Source: Bacteroidia bacterium
Lineage (GTDB): Bacteria; Bacteroidota; Bacteroidia; Palsa-965
Reading direction: 5' to 3'
Length of the DNA: 64,000 bases
Assembly: GCA_025454955.1 (NCBI GenBank)
Contig: JALONL010000018.1
Location: 34,283 to 98,282, forward strand
Position numbers and translations under genes: made by a program. Shown one piece after another: positions 25,366 through 33,865 of this stretch. Positions within the stretch are counted from its first letter, which is position 1. Each line of letters opens with the position of its first letter. The notes below the pieces were generated by a model, which saw only the letters and a program-made list of their open reading frames with translations, did not search any database and had not been told where the DNA came from.

Positions 25366-26160
25366 ATGCCACTATTACTGATGATTCTTGCGGCCACTGT
25401 GGTCTGCTGCTTAGTGATGTTTTTTGTGTGGGTGTGGCAAAAGCGCATTGCCAACGCGGGTGTGGTGGATATTTTATGGTCGTATAATTTTCCGCTGGTG
25501 GCGGTGGTGTATTTTCTGCTGGGCGATGGATGGATGGAGCGGAAACTGCTTATCAGTGCAATGGTGCTTGTTTGGGGAATAAGGCTGGGTACGTATTTGT
25601 ATATACGTGTGCTGGGGCATATTCACGAGGAAGACGGGCGATATAAGCAATTGCGTATAGACTGGGCCCCGAATTTTGAGTCGAAAATTTTCTGGTTTTT
25701 TCAGATGCAGGCGGTGTCTAATGTGCTGCTGTCCGTACCGTTTTTGCTGGCCTGTGTGAATAAGTCGGAAGCCTTGCACCCGCTCGAAATTGCGGGAGCG
25801 GCAATATGGCTGCTGGCTATTTTGGGCGAGGCGGTGGCCGACCGGCAGTTGCAGAAATTCAAGAGCGATAAAAGCAACAAAGGCAAAGTGTGCGATGCGG
25901 GTTTGTGGGGCTGGTCGCGACATCCGAATTATTTTTTCGAGTGGTGCATCTGGCTTGGCTACTTTGTGTTTGCCTGTGCTTCGCCGTGGGGCTGGGTAAG
26001 CATTATTTGTCCGGCCATTATTCTTTATCTGCTGCTGCGTGTAACCGGCATTCCCATGAACGAAGAGCAAAACCTTCGTTCCAAGCCCGAAGCCTATAAA
26101 GCTTATCAGCAGCGTGTAAGCATGTTTGTTCCGCTTCCGCCCAAAAAAGCCGGTGTATGA
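25366..26160 (+). CDS. DUF1295 / steroid 5-alpha-reductase-like membrane protein
   Basis: A 264-residue integral membrane protein with about six helices. The C-terminal part holds the family signature WGWSRHPNYFFEW (near residue 185), the NADPH/substrate motif of isoprenylcysteine methyltransferase and steroid reductase relatives, and ends MNEEQNLRSKPEAYKAYQQRVSMF-like. DUF1295 proteins often sit with desaturase and cyclopropane-synthase genes, as here, and may reduce or modify lipid double bonds; this is inference. Its stop overlaps the methyltransferase start (ATGA). Confidence 0.88.
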   Translation: MPLLLMILAATVVCCLVMFFVWVWQKRIANAGVVDILWSYNFPLVAVVYFLLGDGWMERKLLISAMVLVWGIRLGTYLYIRVLGHIHEEDGRYKQLRIDWAPNFESKIFWFFQMQAVSNVLLSVPFLLACVNKSEALHPLEIAGAAIWLLAILGEAVADRQLQKFKSDKSNKGKVCDAGLWGWSRHPNYFFEWCIWLGYFVFACASPWGWVSIICPAIILYLLLRVTGIPMNEEQNLRSKPEAYKAYQQRVSMFVPLPPKKAGV

Positions 26161-27185
26161 ATATCGACAACCTGCTCGAACGTAATCTTTTGCCCGACAT
26201 ACTCATACGCACCGGCATTCGCAGGCTGCTGCGGCAACGTTTGCGCGATGAAAAGCGCAGTACGCCCGATGAGCAGTATGCGCATTTCATGCAGCAGCTC
26301 GACGAGTTTTCGCGCAGCCCCGTGGCCGTAGAAACCAAAGCCGCCAACGAGCAGCACTACGAAGTGCCCACCGCATTTTATCAATACTGCCTCGGCCCGC
26401 ATCTCAAGTACAGCAGCGGTTTCTGGAAACCCGGCACCACCACGCTCGCACAGGCCGAAGAAGACATGCTTGCGCTCACCTGCAGCCGCGCACAACTCGA
26501 AAACGGCCACCACATTCTCGAACTCGGCTGCGGCTGGGGCTCACTCACGCTTTACATGGCGGCGAAATTTCCGCAAAGCAAAATCACCGCCGTTTCCAAT
26601 TCGCGCACACAAAAGCAATACATCGACAGCACCGCCGCCGCCCGCGGACTCACCAACATCACCATCATCACTGCCGACATGAATGTGTTCGACACCGCAC
26701 CCGCACAATTCGACCGTGTGGTTTCGGTAGAAATGTTTGAACACATGCGCAACCACGGCCTGCTGCTCGAACGCATTTCACGGTGGCTTAAGCCTGAGGG
26801 CAAACTCTTCGTACACATTTTCACGCACAAAGCATACATTTATCTCTTCGAGTCGAAAGACGAAACCGATTGGATGTCGCGCTATTTCTTTACCGGTGGT
26901 ATGATGCCGTCTGATCATTACTTACTTTACTGGAACAAACACCTGCACGTAACCTCGCACTGGCGCGTATGCGGCGAACATTATGGCAAAACTGCCGAAG
27001 CCTGGCTGAAAAACATGGACGCGCACAAAGCCGAAATTCTGCCACTGTTTGCGGAGACTTACGGGAAAGAAAATGTAACCAAATGGTGGGTTTATTGGCG
27101 TGTGTTTTATATGGCCTGTGCCGAGTTGTGGAATTTTGAGAAGGGGGAAGAGTGGTTTGTGAGTCATTATTTGTTTGAGAAATAG
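26157..27185 (+). CDS. Cyclopropane-fatty-acyl-phospholipid synthase-like SAM methyltransferase
   Basis: A 342-residue cytoplasmic or membrane-peripheral methyltransferase. The SAM-binding motif LELGCGWGSL is near residues 120-129, followed by ITAVSNSRTQKQYI (motif II), RVVSVEMFEHM near 190 and WVRGEHYGKTAEAW-like sequence near the C-terminus. These match the CFA/mycolic acid synthase family. It lacks the extra N-terminal domain of E. coli Cfa, so may add methyl or methylene groups to unsaturated chains made by the desaturase. It overlaps DUF1295 by four bases. Its stop directly abuts the stop of the converging lipoprotein gene at 27186. Confidence 0.9.
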   Translation: MNIDNLLERNLLPDILIRTGIRRLLRQRLRDEKRSTPDEQYAHFMQQLDEFSRSPVAVETKAANEQHYEVPTAFYQYCLGPHLKYSSGFWKPGTTTLAQAEEDMLALTCSRAQLENGHHILELGCGWGSLTLYMAAKFPQSKITAVSNSRTQKQYIDSTAAARGLTNITIITADMNVFDTAPAQFDRVVSVEMFEHMRNHGLLLERISRWLKPEGKLFVHIFTHKAYIYLFESKDETDWMSRYFFTGGMMPSDHYLLYWNKHLHVTSHWRVCGEHYGKTAEAWLKNMDAHKAEILPLFAETYGKENVTKWWVYWRVFYMACAELWNFEKGEEWFVSHYLFEK

Positions 27186-28415
27186 TTAATCAATACTACT
27201 GCTGTTTGGATTGCAGGTTCTGTCATAATCAATTAGCCAGTCTTCTTTCTTAAAGCCTTTCAATAGCTTTCGTTGTTTGGCAGTTCCACTTACACGCATT
27301 TTTTCAAGTTTATTTGCAAATGCCGGAGTCAACTCTATTTCTTCAGCATAAATAGAATCACCACGAGTTATGTAAATGTCATTTGTAATAAAGCGATTGA
27401 TTGCGTTGTTGCATGAATAATTGGATATATGTTTTACTTTGTTCAGTAATATAATCTCAGTGGTATCGGAGAAAAATTTTAGTGTGTAGTAATAGCTAAT
27501 TTTTAGGTTTGTTTCATCTATGAAATTGAATTCACTGTTAATTTCAGTTATAGCACCATAATCACTTTCTGAAAAGAAGTAAAGAGAGTGATAGTTGAAT
27601 TCTGTAATTGGATCGGATACCTGAATAATAGAATTATTCCGGATTTTGTAGAAAGATAAATATCCGGCTCCGTACCCGGTTCCCCATCCAAAACTGGTAA
27701 CTGCCCAGTATGGCCATCCTGGCTTCTTTTTTATTGGGGCAGGCCAGAAATTCCTGTTTATTGCCGAGGTTTCACCTATTGAAATATATTTCAAGCCATT
27801 CTTTTTATAAAGCCGATATACGTGCTCCCAATGATTATCCCGAATAATTTCAATTACAATTTCTTTGGCCGGATCATCATCCAGATTTATTTGCTGAAGA
27901 ACCAATTGGGAGATGAAGTTCAAACTGTCTGCCATAAACCATTTATGTGTATTGCCCCTGAATAATTTATTTGTAATGAGAGAGTCAATTTTTTCTCTTT
28001 TTATAAGAAAAGGATATACCGCTTTTTCATTCGCGGTGTCACAAAAACTTTGAATAAATAATTGAAGTGAACGGTTTCGGATATATTTAAACGTAGAGTC
28101 AATGTTACTCGTCATGTCAGCCGGAAACGTATCATTACCAAGTATATATCCGGTTACAAGATCCTGTTGGTATCGGATTTCAGTAATTGTCAATTCGTTT
28201 TTCCATTTCGGGCTTACAAATGATAATTTGTTTCCTATTGTAAATTGGGGAATGTTTTTCCGATCCCCGATTTTAGTAATTATCCATTCTTTTTTCCATT
28301 TCGTGCCTGTAAATGATAATTTATTTCCTTCTGCAGGCTCTGATATGTTTTTTTGCTTTGACTGTTTGCAACCTGCAATTGCGAGTAAGAAAAACAAGAA
28401 AGAAAGTATGCGCAT
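27186..28415 (-). CDS. Lipoprotein of unknown function, paralogue A
   Basis: A 409-residue lipoprotein (signal ending LAIAGC, Cys16) of an unrecognised family. A tandem duplication lies near the N-terminus: the unit NKLSFTGTKWKKEWIITKI (about 31-49) recurs as NKLSFVSPKWKNELTITEI (about 62-80). The rest parallels the next gene: a VTGYILGNDTF-like segment, an acidic EIVIEIIRDNHWEHVYRLY segment near 220, and a C-terminal LRGF..E.W-like end (LLKGFKKEDWLIDYD). The gene is AT-rich relative to the lipid operon. It starts 33 bases after the upstream paralogue ends, so the pair is probably co-transcribed. Confidence 0.8.
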   Translation of the reverse strand: MRILSFLFFLLAIAGCKQSKQKNISEPAEGNKLSFTGTKWKKEWIITKIGDRKNIPQFTIGNKLSFVSPKWKNELTITEIRYQQDLVTGYILGNDTFPADMTSNIDSTFKYIRNRSLQLFIQSFCDTANEKAVYPFLIKREKIDSLITNKLFRGNTHKWFMADSLNFISQLVLQQINLDDDPAKEIVIEIIRDNHWEHVYRLYKKNGLKYISIGETSAINRNFWPAPIKKKPGWPYWAVTSFGWGTGYGAGYLSFYKIRNNSIIQVSDPITEFNYHSLYFFSESDYGAITEINSEFNFIDETNLKISYYYTLKFFSDTTEIILLNKVKHISNYSCNNAINRFITNDIYITRGDSIYAEEIELTPAFANKLEKMRVSGTAKQRKLLKGFKKEDWLIDYDRTCNPNSSSID

Positions 28416-28448
28416 GTGAATATTGAGTTGAGTTAAATGGTGCGCTAA

Positions 28449-29564
28449 TCATTCCAACGTATCCGAAGGAAATTTCCAATTCTCCTTTCTGAAATTCCGC
28501 AACGCAATTTTCTGATCTCGTGTACCCTTCAATCGTACACGATCAATCTGCTCCACAAATAGAGGGGTTAAATCAGTCCATTCATCCTTCAACGCCAGAT
28601 TTACATGTTTATTCGGGTCTTTTGGCTCGTAGTAATAACCCGATTCATTGAACTTGTAATGCACTCCATAAGCCGATTTATTGATTACCGGGTTTTCGCA
28701 GGTGTGTCCGTGTACGGAAAGTGTGTATTCATAAATCACCTGAAACTCATCTGCATTTTCCACATTCAATGTGGCATTTAACTCCGTGGCAGATGCCGTA
28801 AGCTGGTCGGTGAATTGAAAGTGAGTGATGTGATTTTGAACCGTTATTTTATTACTCACCTGAAAAATTTTCTCATAAGCAATTTTGTACAGCGTAATCA
28901 TCTGCGAACTCACTCCCGGACCCCAGCCATATTCGCGTATGGCAAAGAAAAAACGTTTGTCCATTGTTTCCGGATGCTGTGGTGTGCTGTATCTGTTGGT
29001 GGCTTCAAGCATACCCAGAAATTGAAGGCGATGATCTTTACCGGGTCTGTAAATCCGGTATTCATGCTTCCATGCGTGGCTACGGTCTATTTCCACTATT
29101 GTTTCGAAAGATCTTTCATTGTCGAGATTTTGTGAGTAAACCCATATTGGCGAAGGAGTTTGCCCCGAATCGAGGAGAAACCATTGCATATTGGTGTCGT
29201 TCATCAGGTCTTCGCACACCAGATAATCCAACTCGTCATAACTCACCAATGCCGGATAGGTTCGTTTGGGCGATTGTTCGTTAGTGAAAATGTCGATAAA
29301 ACGCTGGAGTACAATGTTCTTAATTCCCTTGTATTTTTCGGATAAACTCTTGAGCGTATCCACCACAAACGTATCACCGCCAAGCAGGTAGCCGGTGAGA
29401 TTTTGTAGCGAATCTTTGAGCAGGGCTATTTTTAACGTATCGCCCCATTTCGGGTTGGTAAACGAAATTTTTTCGGGTGCGGGAATTTGTGTTTGCTCTG
29501 TTTCCGGCATGGATGAGCAGCCTGCCAGTGTAGCAGCGAGAAGGGTTATCAGTAGCCAGCGCAT
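28449..29564 (-). CDS. Lipoprotein of unknown function, paralogue B
   Basis: A 371-residue lipoprotein (signal ending TLAGC, Cys16). It shares an ordered set of segments with the 409-residue protein downstream: ISFTNPKWGDTLKI, NLTGYLLGGDTFVVD, FETIVEIDRSHAWKHEYRIY, and ALRNFRKENWKF at the end. It lacks the N-terminal repeat of that paralogue. No known domain was identified; the conserved E-I-D-R-x-H-x-W-x-H core might be a functional site but this is speculation. Location: outer or inner membrane facing the periplasm. The 187 bases upstream of it (29565-29751) contain only the terminator of the neighbouring gene. Confidence 0.8.
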   Translation of the reverse strand: MRWLLITLLAATLAGCSSMPETEQTQIPAPEKISFTNPKWGDTLKIALLKDSLQNLTGYLLGGDTFVVDTLKSLSEKYKGIKNIVLQRFIDIFTNEQSPKRTYPALVSYDELDYLVCEDLMNDTNMQWFLLDSGQTPSPIWVYSQNLDNERSFETIVEIDRSHAWKHEYRIYRPGKDHRLQFLGMLEATNRYSTPQHPETMDKRFFFAIREYGWGPGVSSQMITLYKIAYEKIFQVSNKITVQNHITHFQFTDQLTASATELNATLNVENADEFQVIYEYTLSVHGHTCENPVINKSAYGVHYKFNESGYYYEPKDPNKHVNLALKDEWTDLTPLFVEQIDRVRLKGTRDQKIALRNFRKENWKFPSDTLE

Positions 29565-29706
29565 AGTGCTAAGCTAAGGGCTGGATTTCCAGAATTAGTA
29601 ATGCCTTGAAGAAGTGTGGAGGTGTAGTGAATAAGTGTAGATTATTTTGATTTAGCGAATGTGTGTGTATAAATAAAGTCTGCGGCTTGTTTCTACACAA
29701 AAAAAC

Positions 29707-29730
29707 ACGGGCTTCCCGAAGGAAGCCCGT
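29707..29730 (-). terminator. Terminator of the TPR/PD40 gene
   Basis: A 10-bp perfect stem (29707-29716 with 29721-29730) with a CGAA tetraloop; on the minus strand a T run follows, 22 bases after the stop at 29752. Confidence 0.8.
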
Positions 29731-29751
29731 ACACAGTCATTGACATTTCTA

Positions 29752-31377
29752 TTACTCTTTATAAATAATAAAATGCTTTACCAGTTCAAACGTACTGCCT
29801 TCTTTATCGGCAGGCAGGTTTACGGTTTCTTTTACGGCTTTGTAGCCGGGCATTTCGATGCGGATTTCGTAAGTGCGGTCGCCTTCGAGTGTAACGTTGT
29901 AATTGCCCTGCGGGGTAGAAGTGGATGTGGTAACCAGGTTGCCGTTTACATCATACACTTTTACTTCGGCACTCATGGAAAGGCCGTCGCCGTTGTATAT
30001 TGAGCCGAGCAGACTGCTCATAATGGGGCCTTCTTTCTTTTTGGGCAGGAGTTCGGTCATGTCCACCATCCAGATGTCGCGTTCGCCGAGTCCGCCGGGG
30101 CGGTCGCTATCCACGTAGGCGGTGCGGCCATCGGCAGAGAGCTGGAACATGCGTTCGTTGTTGGGTGTGTTAATGGGATAGCCCACGTTTACGGGTGTGG
30201 TCCACTGGCCGTTTTCGAAGCGGGTCATGAAAATGTCGTAGCCGCCCATGGTGTTGTGGCCGTTGGAGCAGAAGTACAATGTTTTGCCATCGGCAGCGGG
30301 GAAAATTCCGCCTTCGTCGTATTCGGTGTTTACCTGCGGGCCGAGGTTTACGGGGTCGGCCCATTCGCTTTTGCTTTTGCGTTTGCACATCCAGATATCG
30401 CTGCGACCGTAGCCGCGTTGTCCTTTCCAGGCCAGATCCTGTCCGCGTTCGCTCATGAAATACATCGTATTGCCATCGGGCGAGAGCACGGCGCCGTCTT
30501 CAAAATAGCTGGTGTTTATGCCGGCACCCATGTTTTTGGGATTGCTCCATTTGCCGTTTTTGTTGCGCTTGGAGAAGTAAATATCGCCGCCACGGGCCTG
30601 ATCGGCGTTGTTTACATAAATGAAAAGCTGGTTGCCATCGGGCGAAATGCTGCAGGCGGCGTCGTGTCCGTCGGTATTAATTCCGCCGGGAGCAAGATCG
30701 GCGGCGCCCCATTTCATGGCAGCCGAATCCCAGGCGCTGATGTAAATGTCTTCGAAATATTTGTTGTCGCCTTCCTTGTCTTTTTCCGATGTTTTACCAC
30801 CGGGGCGGCGTGAGTTGAAGATCATGGTTTTTCCGTCGGCGGTAATTGACGGACGTTTATCGTCGTAGGCACTGTTTATGATGGTGCCGGGGTTGGTAAC
30901 GGTTACCTTTTTGGGCGAGGCCGTGAGTGTTTTGGCGGTCTGGCACTGGTTGAGGTAATAGTCAATTTCTTTTCCTTTTGTGGCCGAAGTGCTGCGCGAT
31001 TTTGCGGCGCTGAGTTCGGTAATGGCCTGGTCTAATTTGCCCTGCATCTGGTAAATGCGGCCGAGCATGAGACGGATATCGGGGTGGCCGTCGGCATTGA
31101 TGGATTTGGCTTTTTCGAATTGAGTGAGGGCCTGGTCGGTTTCGCCCATTGCAAAATAGCATTCGCCGATATGGAAAATTACCGACGCATCGTTGGGGCT
31201 GTTGGCCAGAACTTCTTTGTAAAGATTGAGTGCTTTCACATAATCGCCGCCATTAAAGGCCTGCGAGGCTGCGAAGAGTTTTACTTCGTCGGCACTTTTG
31301 GTAACTACCGATTGGGCGCCCGAGGTAAAGGGCAGCAGCAGAAAGAGGGCGAAGGTAATTTGTAACAGGTGCTTCAT
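29752..31377 (-). CDS. TPR and PD40 beta-propeller protein, PorE-like without OmpA domain
   Basis: A 541-residue exported protein: signal peptide to about residue 21 (ending SGAQ), two to three TPR motifs (about 25-140, with GGDYVKALNLYKEVL and MGETDQALTQFEKA), and PD40/WD40-like blades (about 175-430, with PSITADGKTMIFNSRRPGG and repeated SPDGN segments). A carboxypeptidase-regulatory-like domain follows (about 455-530, GNLVTTSTSTPQGNYNVTLEG). The order TPR-PD40-CRD is that of the T9SS protein PorE and of OmpA-family gliding proteins, but the usual C-terminal OmpA peptidoglycan-binding domain is missing and the protein ends FELVKHFIIYKE. A periplasmic or outer-membrane scaffold role is inferred. 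Confidence 0.85.
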   Translation of the reverse strand: MKHLLQITFALFLLLPFTSGAQSVVTKSADEVKLFAASQAFNGGDYVKALNLYKEVLANSPNDASVIFHIGECYFAMGETDQALTQFEKAKSINADGHPDIRLMLGRIYQMQGKLDQAITELSAAKSRSTSATKGKEIDYYLNQCQTAKTLTASPKKVTVTNPGTIINSAYDDKRPSITADGKTMIFNSRRPGGKTSEKDKEGDNKYFEDIYISAWDSAAMKWGAADLAPGGINTDGHDAACSISPDGNQLFIYVNNADQARGGDIYFSKRNKNGKWSNPKNMGAGINTSYFEDGAVLSPDGNTMYFMSERGQDLAWKGQRGYGRSDIWMCKRKSKSEWADPVNLGPQVNTEYDEGGIFPAADGKTLYFCSNGHNTMGGYDIFMTRFENGQWTTPVNVGYPINTPNNERMFQLSADGRTAYVDSDRPGGLGERDIWMVDMTELLPKKKEGPIMSSLLGSIYNGDGLSMSAEVKVYDVNGNLVTTSTSTPQGNYNVTLEGDRTYEIRIEMPGYKAVKETVNLPADKEGSTFELVKHFIIYKE

Positions 31378-31405
31378 ACGTTCGGTTAAGTAGCGAGAAT
31401 GTAAA

Positions 31406-31413
31406 CAAATATA
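31406..31413 (-). promoter_or_regulatory. Candidate -7 element for the TPR/PD40 gene
   Basis: TATATTTG on the minus strand, 28 nt upstream of ATG 31377; no TTTG at the ideal 19-bp spacing. Confidence 0.35.
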
Positions 31414-31482
31414 ACAGGATGTAGCTATGTGAAAAAGCCAAAACCTGATTTTTGTGGGCCGGATTAGCCTTTAGTTTACCTT

Positions 31483-32232
31483 TTACGGCAATTGCGGCAG
31501 GGCGGCCAGCTTTTTGAGGAAGATTTCGAGGGCCTGCTGCTTTTGTCCGGTAAATGGATAACTGATGCAGGTATTCAGGTAATGGGCAATGTCAAAGCCG
31601 GGATAATCGGGCTGCGATTGGGCAATTACCGTATCCATATTTTCAATGCCAAGTTGCAGGGCATTGGTAAACTGGGTCACAAACTCCTCTGAAAGCGGCG
31701 TGGTGCTAACCCAGGCTGCAAATACAAAAGGCAGTCCGGTTAATGCTTTCCACTCGGCGGCAAGATCGTATTCGTAGCGGTGCGTGTGGTTGAGTGCAAA
31801 TGTGCGGTCGCCGATAACCACGCCGGCGGTAGTGCCGGTAATTTGTGTTTCAAATCCCGGCTGTGCAGCCTGCCAGTGCGGACTTATTTTCCAGTGTTCG
31901 GCCGCCAGCACGCGCGCCAGATTAACCGAAGTGCGGCTCTGGTAGTCGAGCAGCACGGTGGTTATTTCGTGCAGGGGCACCTCGCTGTAAAGCATTACCG
32001 ATTCCACCGCACCCTCGGCCCCGATGCACCAGTGCGGCAGAATATGGGCCGCCGGAAGTGCCGGAATGGTGGCCACCGGCACAAGGCCAATATCGGCCTC
32101 ACCGCTGCGAAGTTTGCGGGCACACTCGGCAGGAATGTCCACCGAAATTTCCACACCGGGCAAACCTGCCTGGCGCAGACCATATAAAAACGGACGGGTA
32201 TTGAGGTACGAAACAGCGGAAATGCGCAGCAT
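31483..32232 (-). CDS. mqnA: Chorismate dehydratase (futalosine pathway)
   Basis: Converts chorismate to 3-[(1-carboxyvinyl)oxy]benzoate, the first committed step of futalosine-dependent menaquinone synthesis. The 249-residue protein has the periplasmic-binding-protein-like fold and the MqnA N-terminus ISAVSYLNTRPF, with PAECARKLRSGEADIGLVPVA near residues 35-55 and a DYQSRTSVNLARVL segment near 125. It has no signal peptide, so it is cytoplasmic. A CATCTTTG variant of the -7 element (32243-32250) lies 10 nt upstream. No other mqn genes are in the window. It tells that the respiratory quinone is menaquinone made by this route. Confidence 0.92.
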   Translation of the reverse strand: MLRISAVSYLNTRPFLYGLRQAGLPGVEISVDIPAECARKLRSGEADIGLVPVATIPALPAAHILPHWCIGAEGAVESVMLYSEVPLHEITTVLLDYQSRTSVNLARVLAAEHWKISPHWQAAQPGFETQITGTTAGVVIGDRTFALNHTHRYEYDLAAEWKALTGLPFVFAAWVSTTPLSEEFVTQFTNALQLGIENMDTVIAQSQPDYPGFDIAHYLNTCISYPFTGQKQQALEIFLKKLAALPQLP

Positions 32233-32261
32233 ATCAGTTTAACAAAGATGCAAACGAAAAG

Positions 32262-33077
32262 TTAAACTGTGCGCAGCGTTTGAGCATAACCCTGCTGCTG
32301 ATCCTGTTTGGAAGCCTCCAGCACCGCCAGCGTGGCCGCCACACACGAAAGCACGGGAGCTATGCTGATGCCCAGAAACGGAATCCACAGCAACACGGTA
32401 AACACAAAACCATTGGCAATGGCTATGCCCTTATGCCTGCGTGTAAAGCGCACACCCTCGCTTATTTTCATGCGGCGCCGCTCGTACGAATAATCCATCA
32501 TGCTGAAACCGAGGAAATACCAGGCCACCACCGCCCTGAACGGAATGGTAAGCCAGCCCAGCAGCCAGCCAATAAAAGGAATGAGGCAAAACACCACACA
32601 GGCCAGCCAGATCAGAAGTTCCATCATCATGTTGCGCAGTGTAATTAAAATACCACGCAGCATATCGTGCAAAAACTGCCCGAAATGAAACGGAATCGAT
32701 GTGCCGGTAATAATCTCGTCAATACGCTCAGAAAGCAGCGCAAGTATGGGCGAACAAATAATCAGCACAATGTACTTGAGCATACTGCTGAACAAAATGA
32801 GCATAAAAATTTTCAATATGCCGCTCACCAGAAATTTTAAAGCCGCGCGCAGGTAATCTAACCAGCCGTCCCATTCGCCGTCGAGACTTATCCAGCCAAT
32901 CACTTTATTGGCAAGCATATCGCCGAAGTAAAACGTGGAGGTAAATCCTACTACATAAAGGCCAATGGTAATAAGCAAAGGCCATAAAAAGTACAGCCAG
33001 AGATTATGTTTGGCAATGAACTCAATTGCCCTGATATGCGACGAAAAGCCGAGTCCAAGATCTTTGAAGAAACCCAT
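32262..33077 (-). CDS. EI24/CysZ-like membrane protein
   Basis: A 271-residue integral membrane protein with about five hydrophobic stretches and the EI24-domain layout: MGFFKDLGLGFSSHIRAIEF at the N-terminus and a family-typical FLGFSMMDYSYERRRM segment near 195. CysZ members move sulfate in proteobacteria, but no sulfate-assimilation genes are nearby, so the substrate is open. The ATG at 33077 is preferred over 33101 because a TATTTTCG -7-like octamer (33082-33089) ends 4 nt before it. Confidence 0.82.
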   Translation of the reverse strand: MGFFKDLGLGFSSHIRAIEFIAKHNLWLYFLWPLLITIGLYVVGFTSTFYFGDMLANKVIGWISLDGEWDGWLDYLRAALKFLVSGILKIFMLILFSSMLKYIVLIICSPILALLSERIDEIITGTSIPFHFGQFLHDMLRGILITLRNMMMELLIWLACVVFCLIPFIGWLLGWLTIPFRAVVAWYFLGFSMMDYSYERRRMKISEGVRFTRRHKGIAIANGFVFTVLLWIPFLGISIAPVLSCVAATLAVLEASKQDQQQGYAQTLRTV

Positions 33078-33210
33078 AAAGCGAAAATAAAGGTATTTCA
33101 ATTACTTCACTCCTTAATACCGCCTTAAAACCGTGGTTTGTGGAAATAAAACAGCCTATTTAGGAAAAATTGTGAGTACATACTTACTTTTATACTGTCA
33201 GCAAACCCGC

Positions 33211-33756
33211 ATGGAATTAGAAACTTTATTTACCCAACGGCTTATTCTGAAAAAACTCACGGCAGATGATCTTAAATTCATCTTTGCCAGCTATTCGCCA
33301 AACGAAGTAAAACAACTTTTGGGGTTTGTTTCGGACGAAGAATATTTAAAAGAAAAACAAAAGTCTGATATCGGGCATACTTCACACCACAGAAGCATCT
33401 GCCAGTTTATTTTTATTGATAAGGAAAGTGGCAAAACTATAGGACGGGGAGGTTTTCACAACTGGTTTGTATTGCATCACAGGTCGGAAATAGGCTACCT
33501 TATTTCGGACCTGGCTTTCAGACAAAAAGGACTGATGAGCGAAGCGCTTAAAGCAATGATTGATTATGGTTTCTCGGCAATGAAATTGCACCGGATAGAA
33601 GCATTCACTGCCGACGATAATTTTGCATCCATCAGGCTGCTTGAAAAAAACGGATTTATTAAGGAAGCCCTGCTGCGTGAACATTACCTTCTCGATGGAA
33701 AATTCATCGACTCTTTGATGTTTTCCAAACTAAGTACTGAACATACATTTCTATAA
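33211..33756 (+). CDS. GNAT-family N-acetyltransferase (RimJ/RimL type)
   Basis: A 181-residue acetyltransferase. It begins ETLFTQRLILKKLTADD, the usual start of RimJ/RimL-like proteins. The core has EIGYLISDLAFRQKGLMSEAL (acetyl-CoA-binding motif A, with QKGLMSEA in place of R/QxxGxG/A), then HRIEAFTADDNFASIRLLEKNGF (motif B), and ends with a short DSLMFSKL strand. Substrates of this class range from ribosomal proteins to antibiotics and amines; none can be inferred here. An earlier frame opening at 33133 is rejected in favour of ATG 33211, where the conserved sequence begins. Confidence 0.88.
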   Translation: MELETLFTQRLILKKLTADDLKFIFASYSPNEVKQLLGFVSDEEYLKEKQKSDIGHTSHHRSICQFIFIDKESGKTIGRGGFHNWFVLHHRSEIGYLISDLAFRQKGLMSEALKAMIDYGFSAMKLHRIEAFTADDNFASIRLLEKNGFIKEALLREHYLLDGKFIDSLMFSKLSTEHTFL

Positions 33757-33865
33757 ACAGCAACAAGAAGTCAGCAGTCAGTTAAGCATAGTTAACATCT
33801 GCTAAAGGTTATGATCGTTGCAGATTTTAAGTTGAGGGGAAATTGAAAACTTGCGGTTAAGCAGT

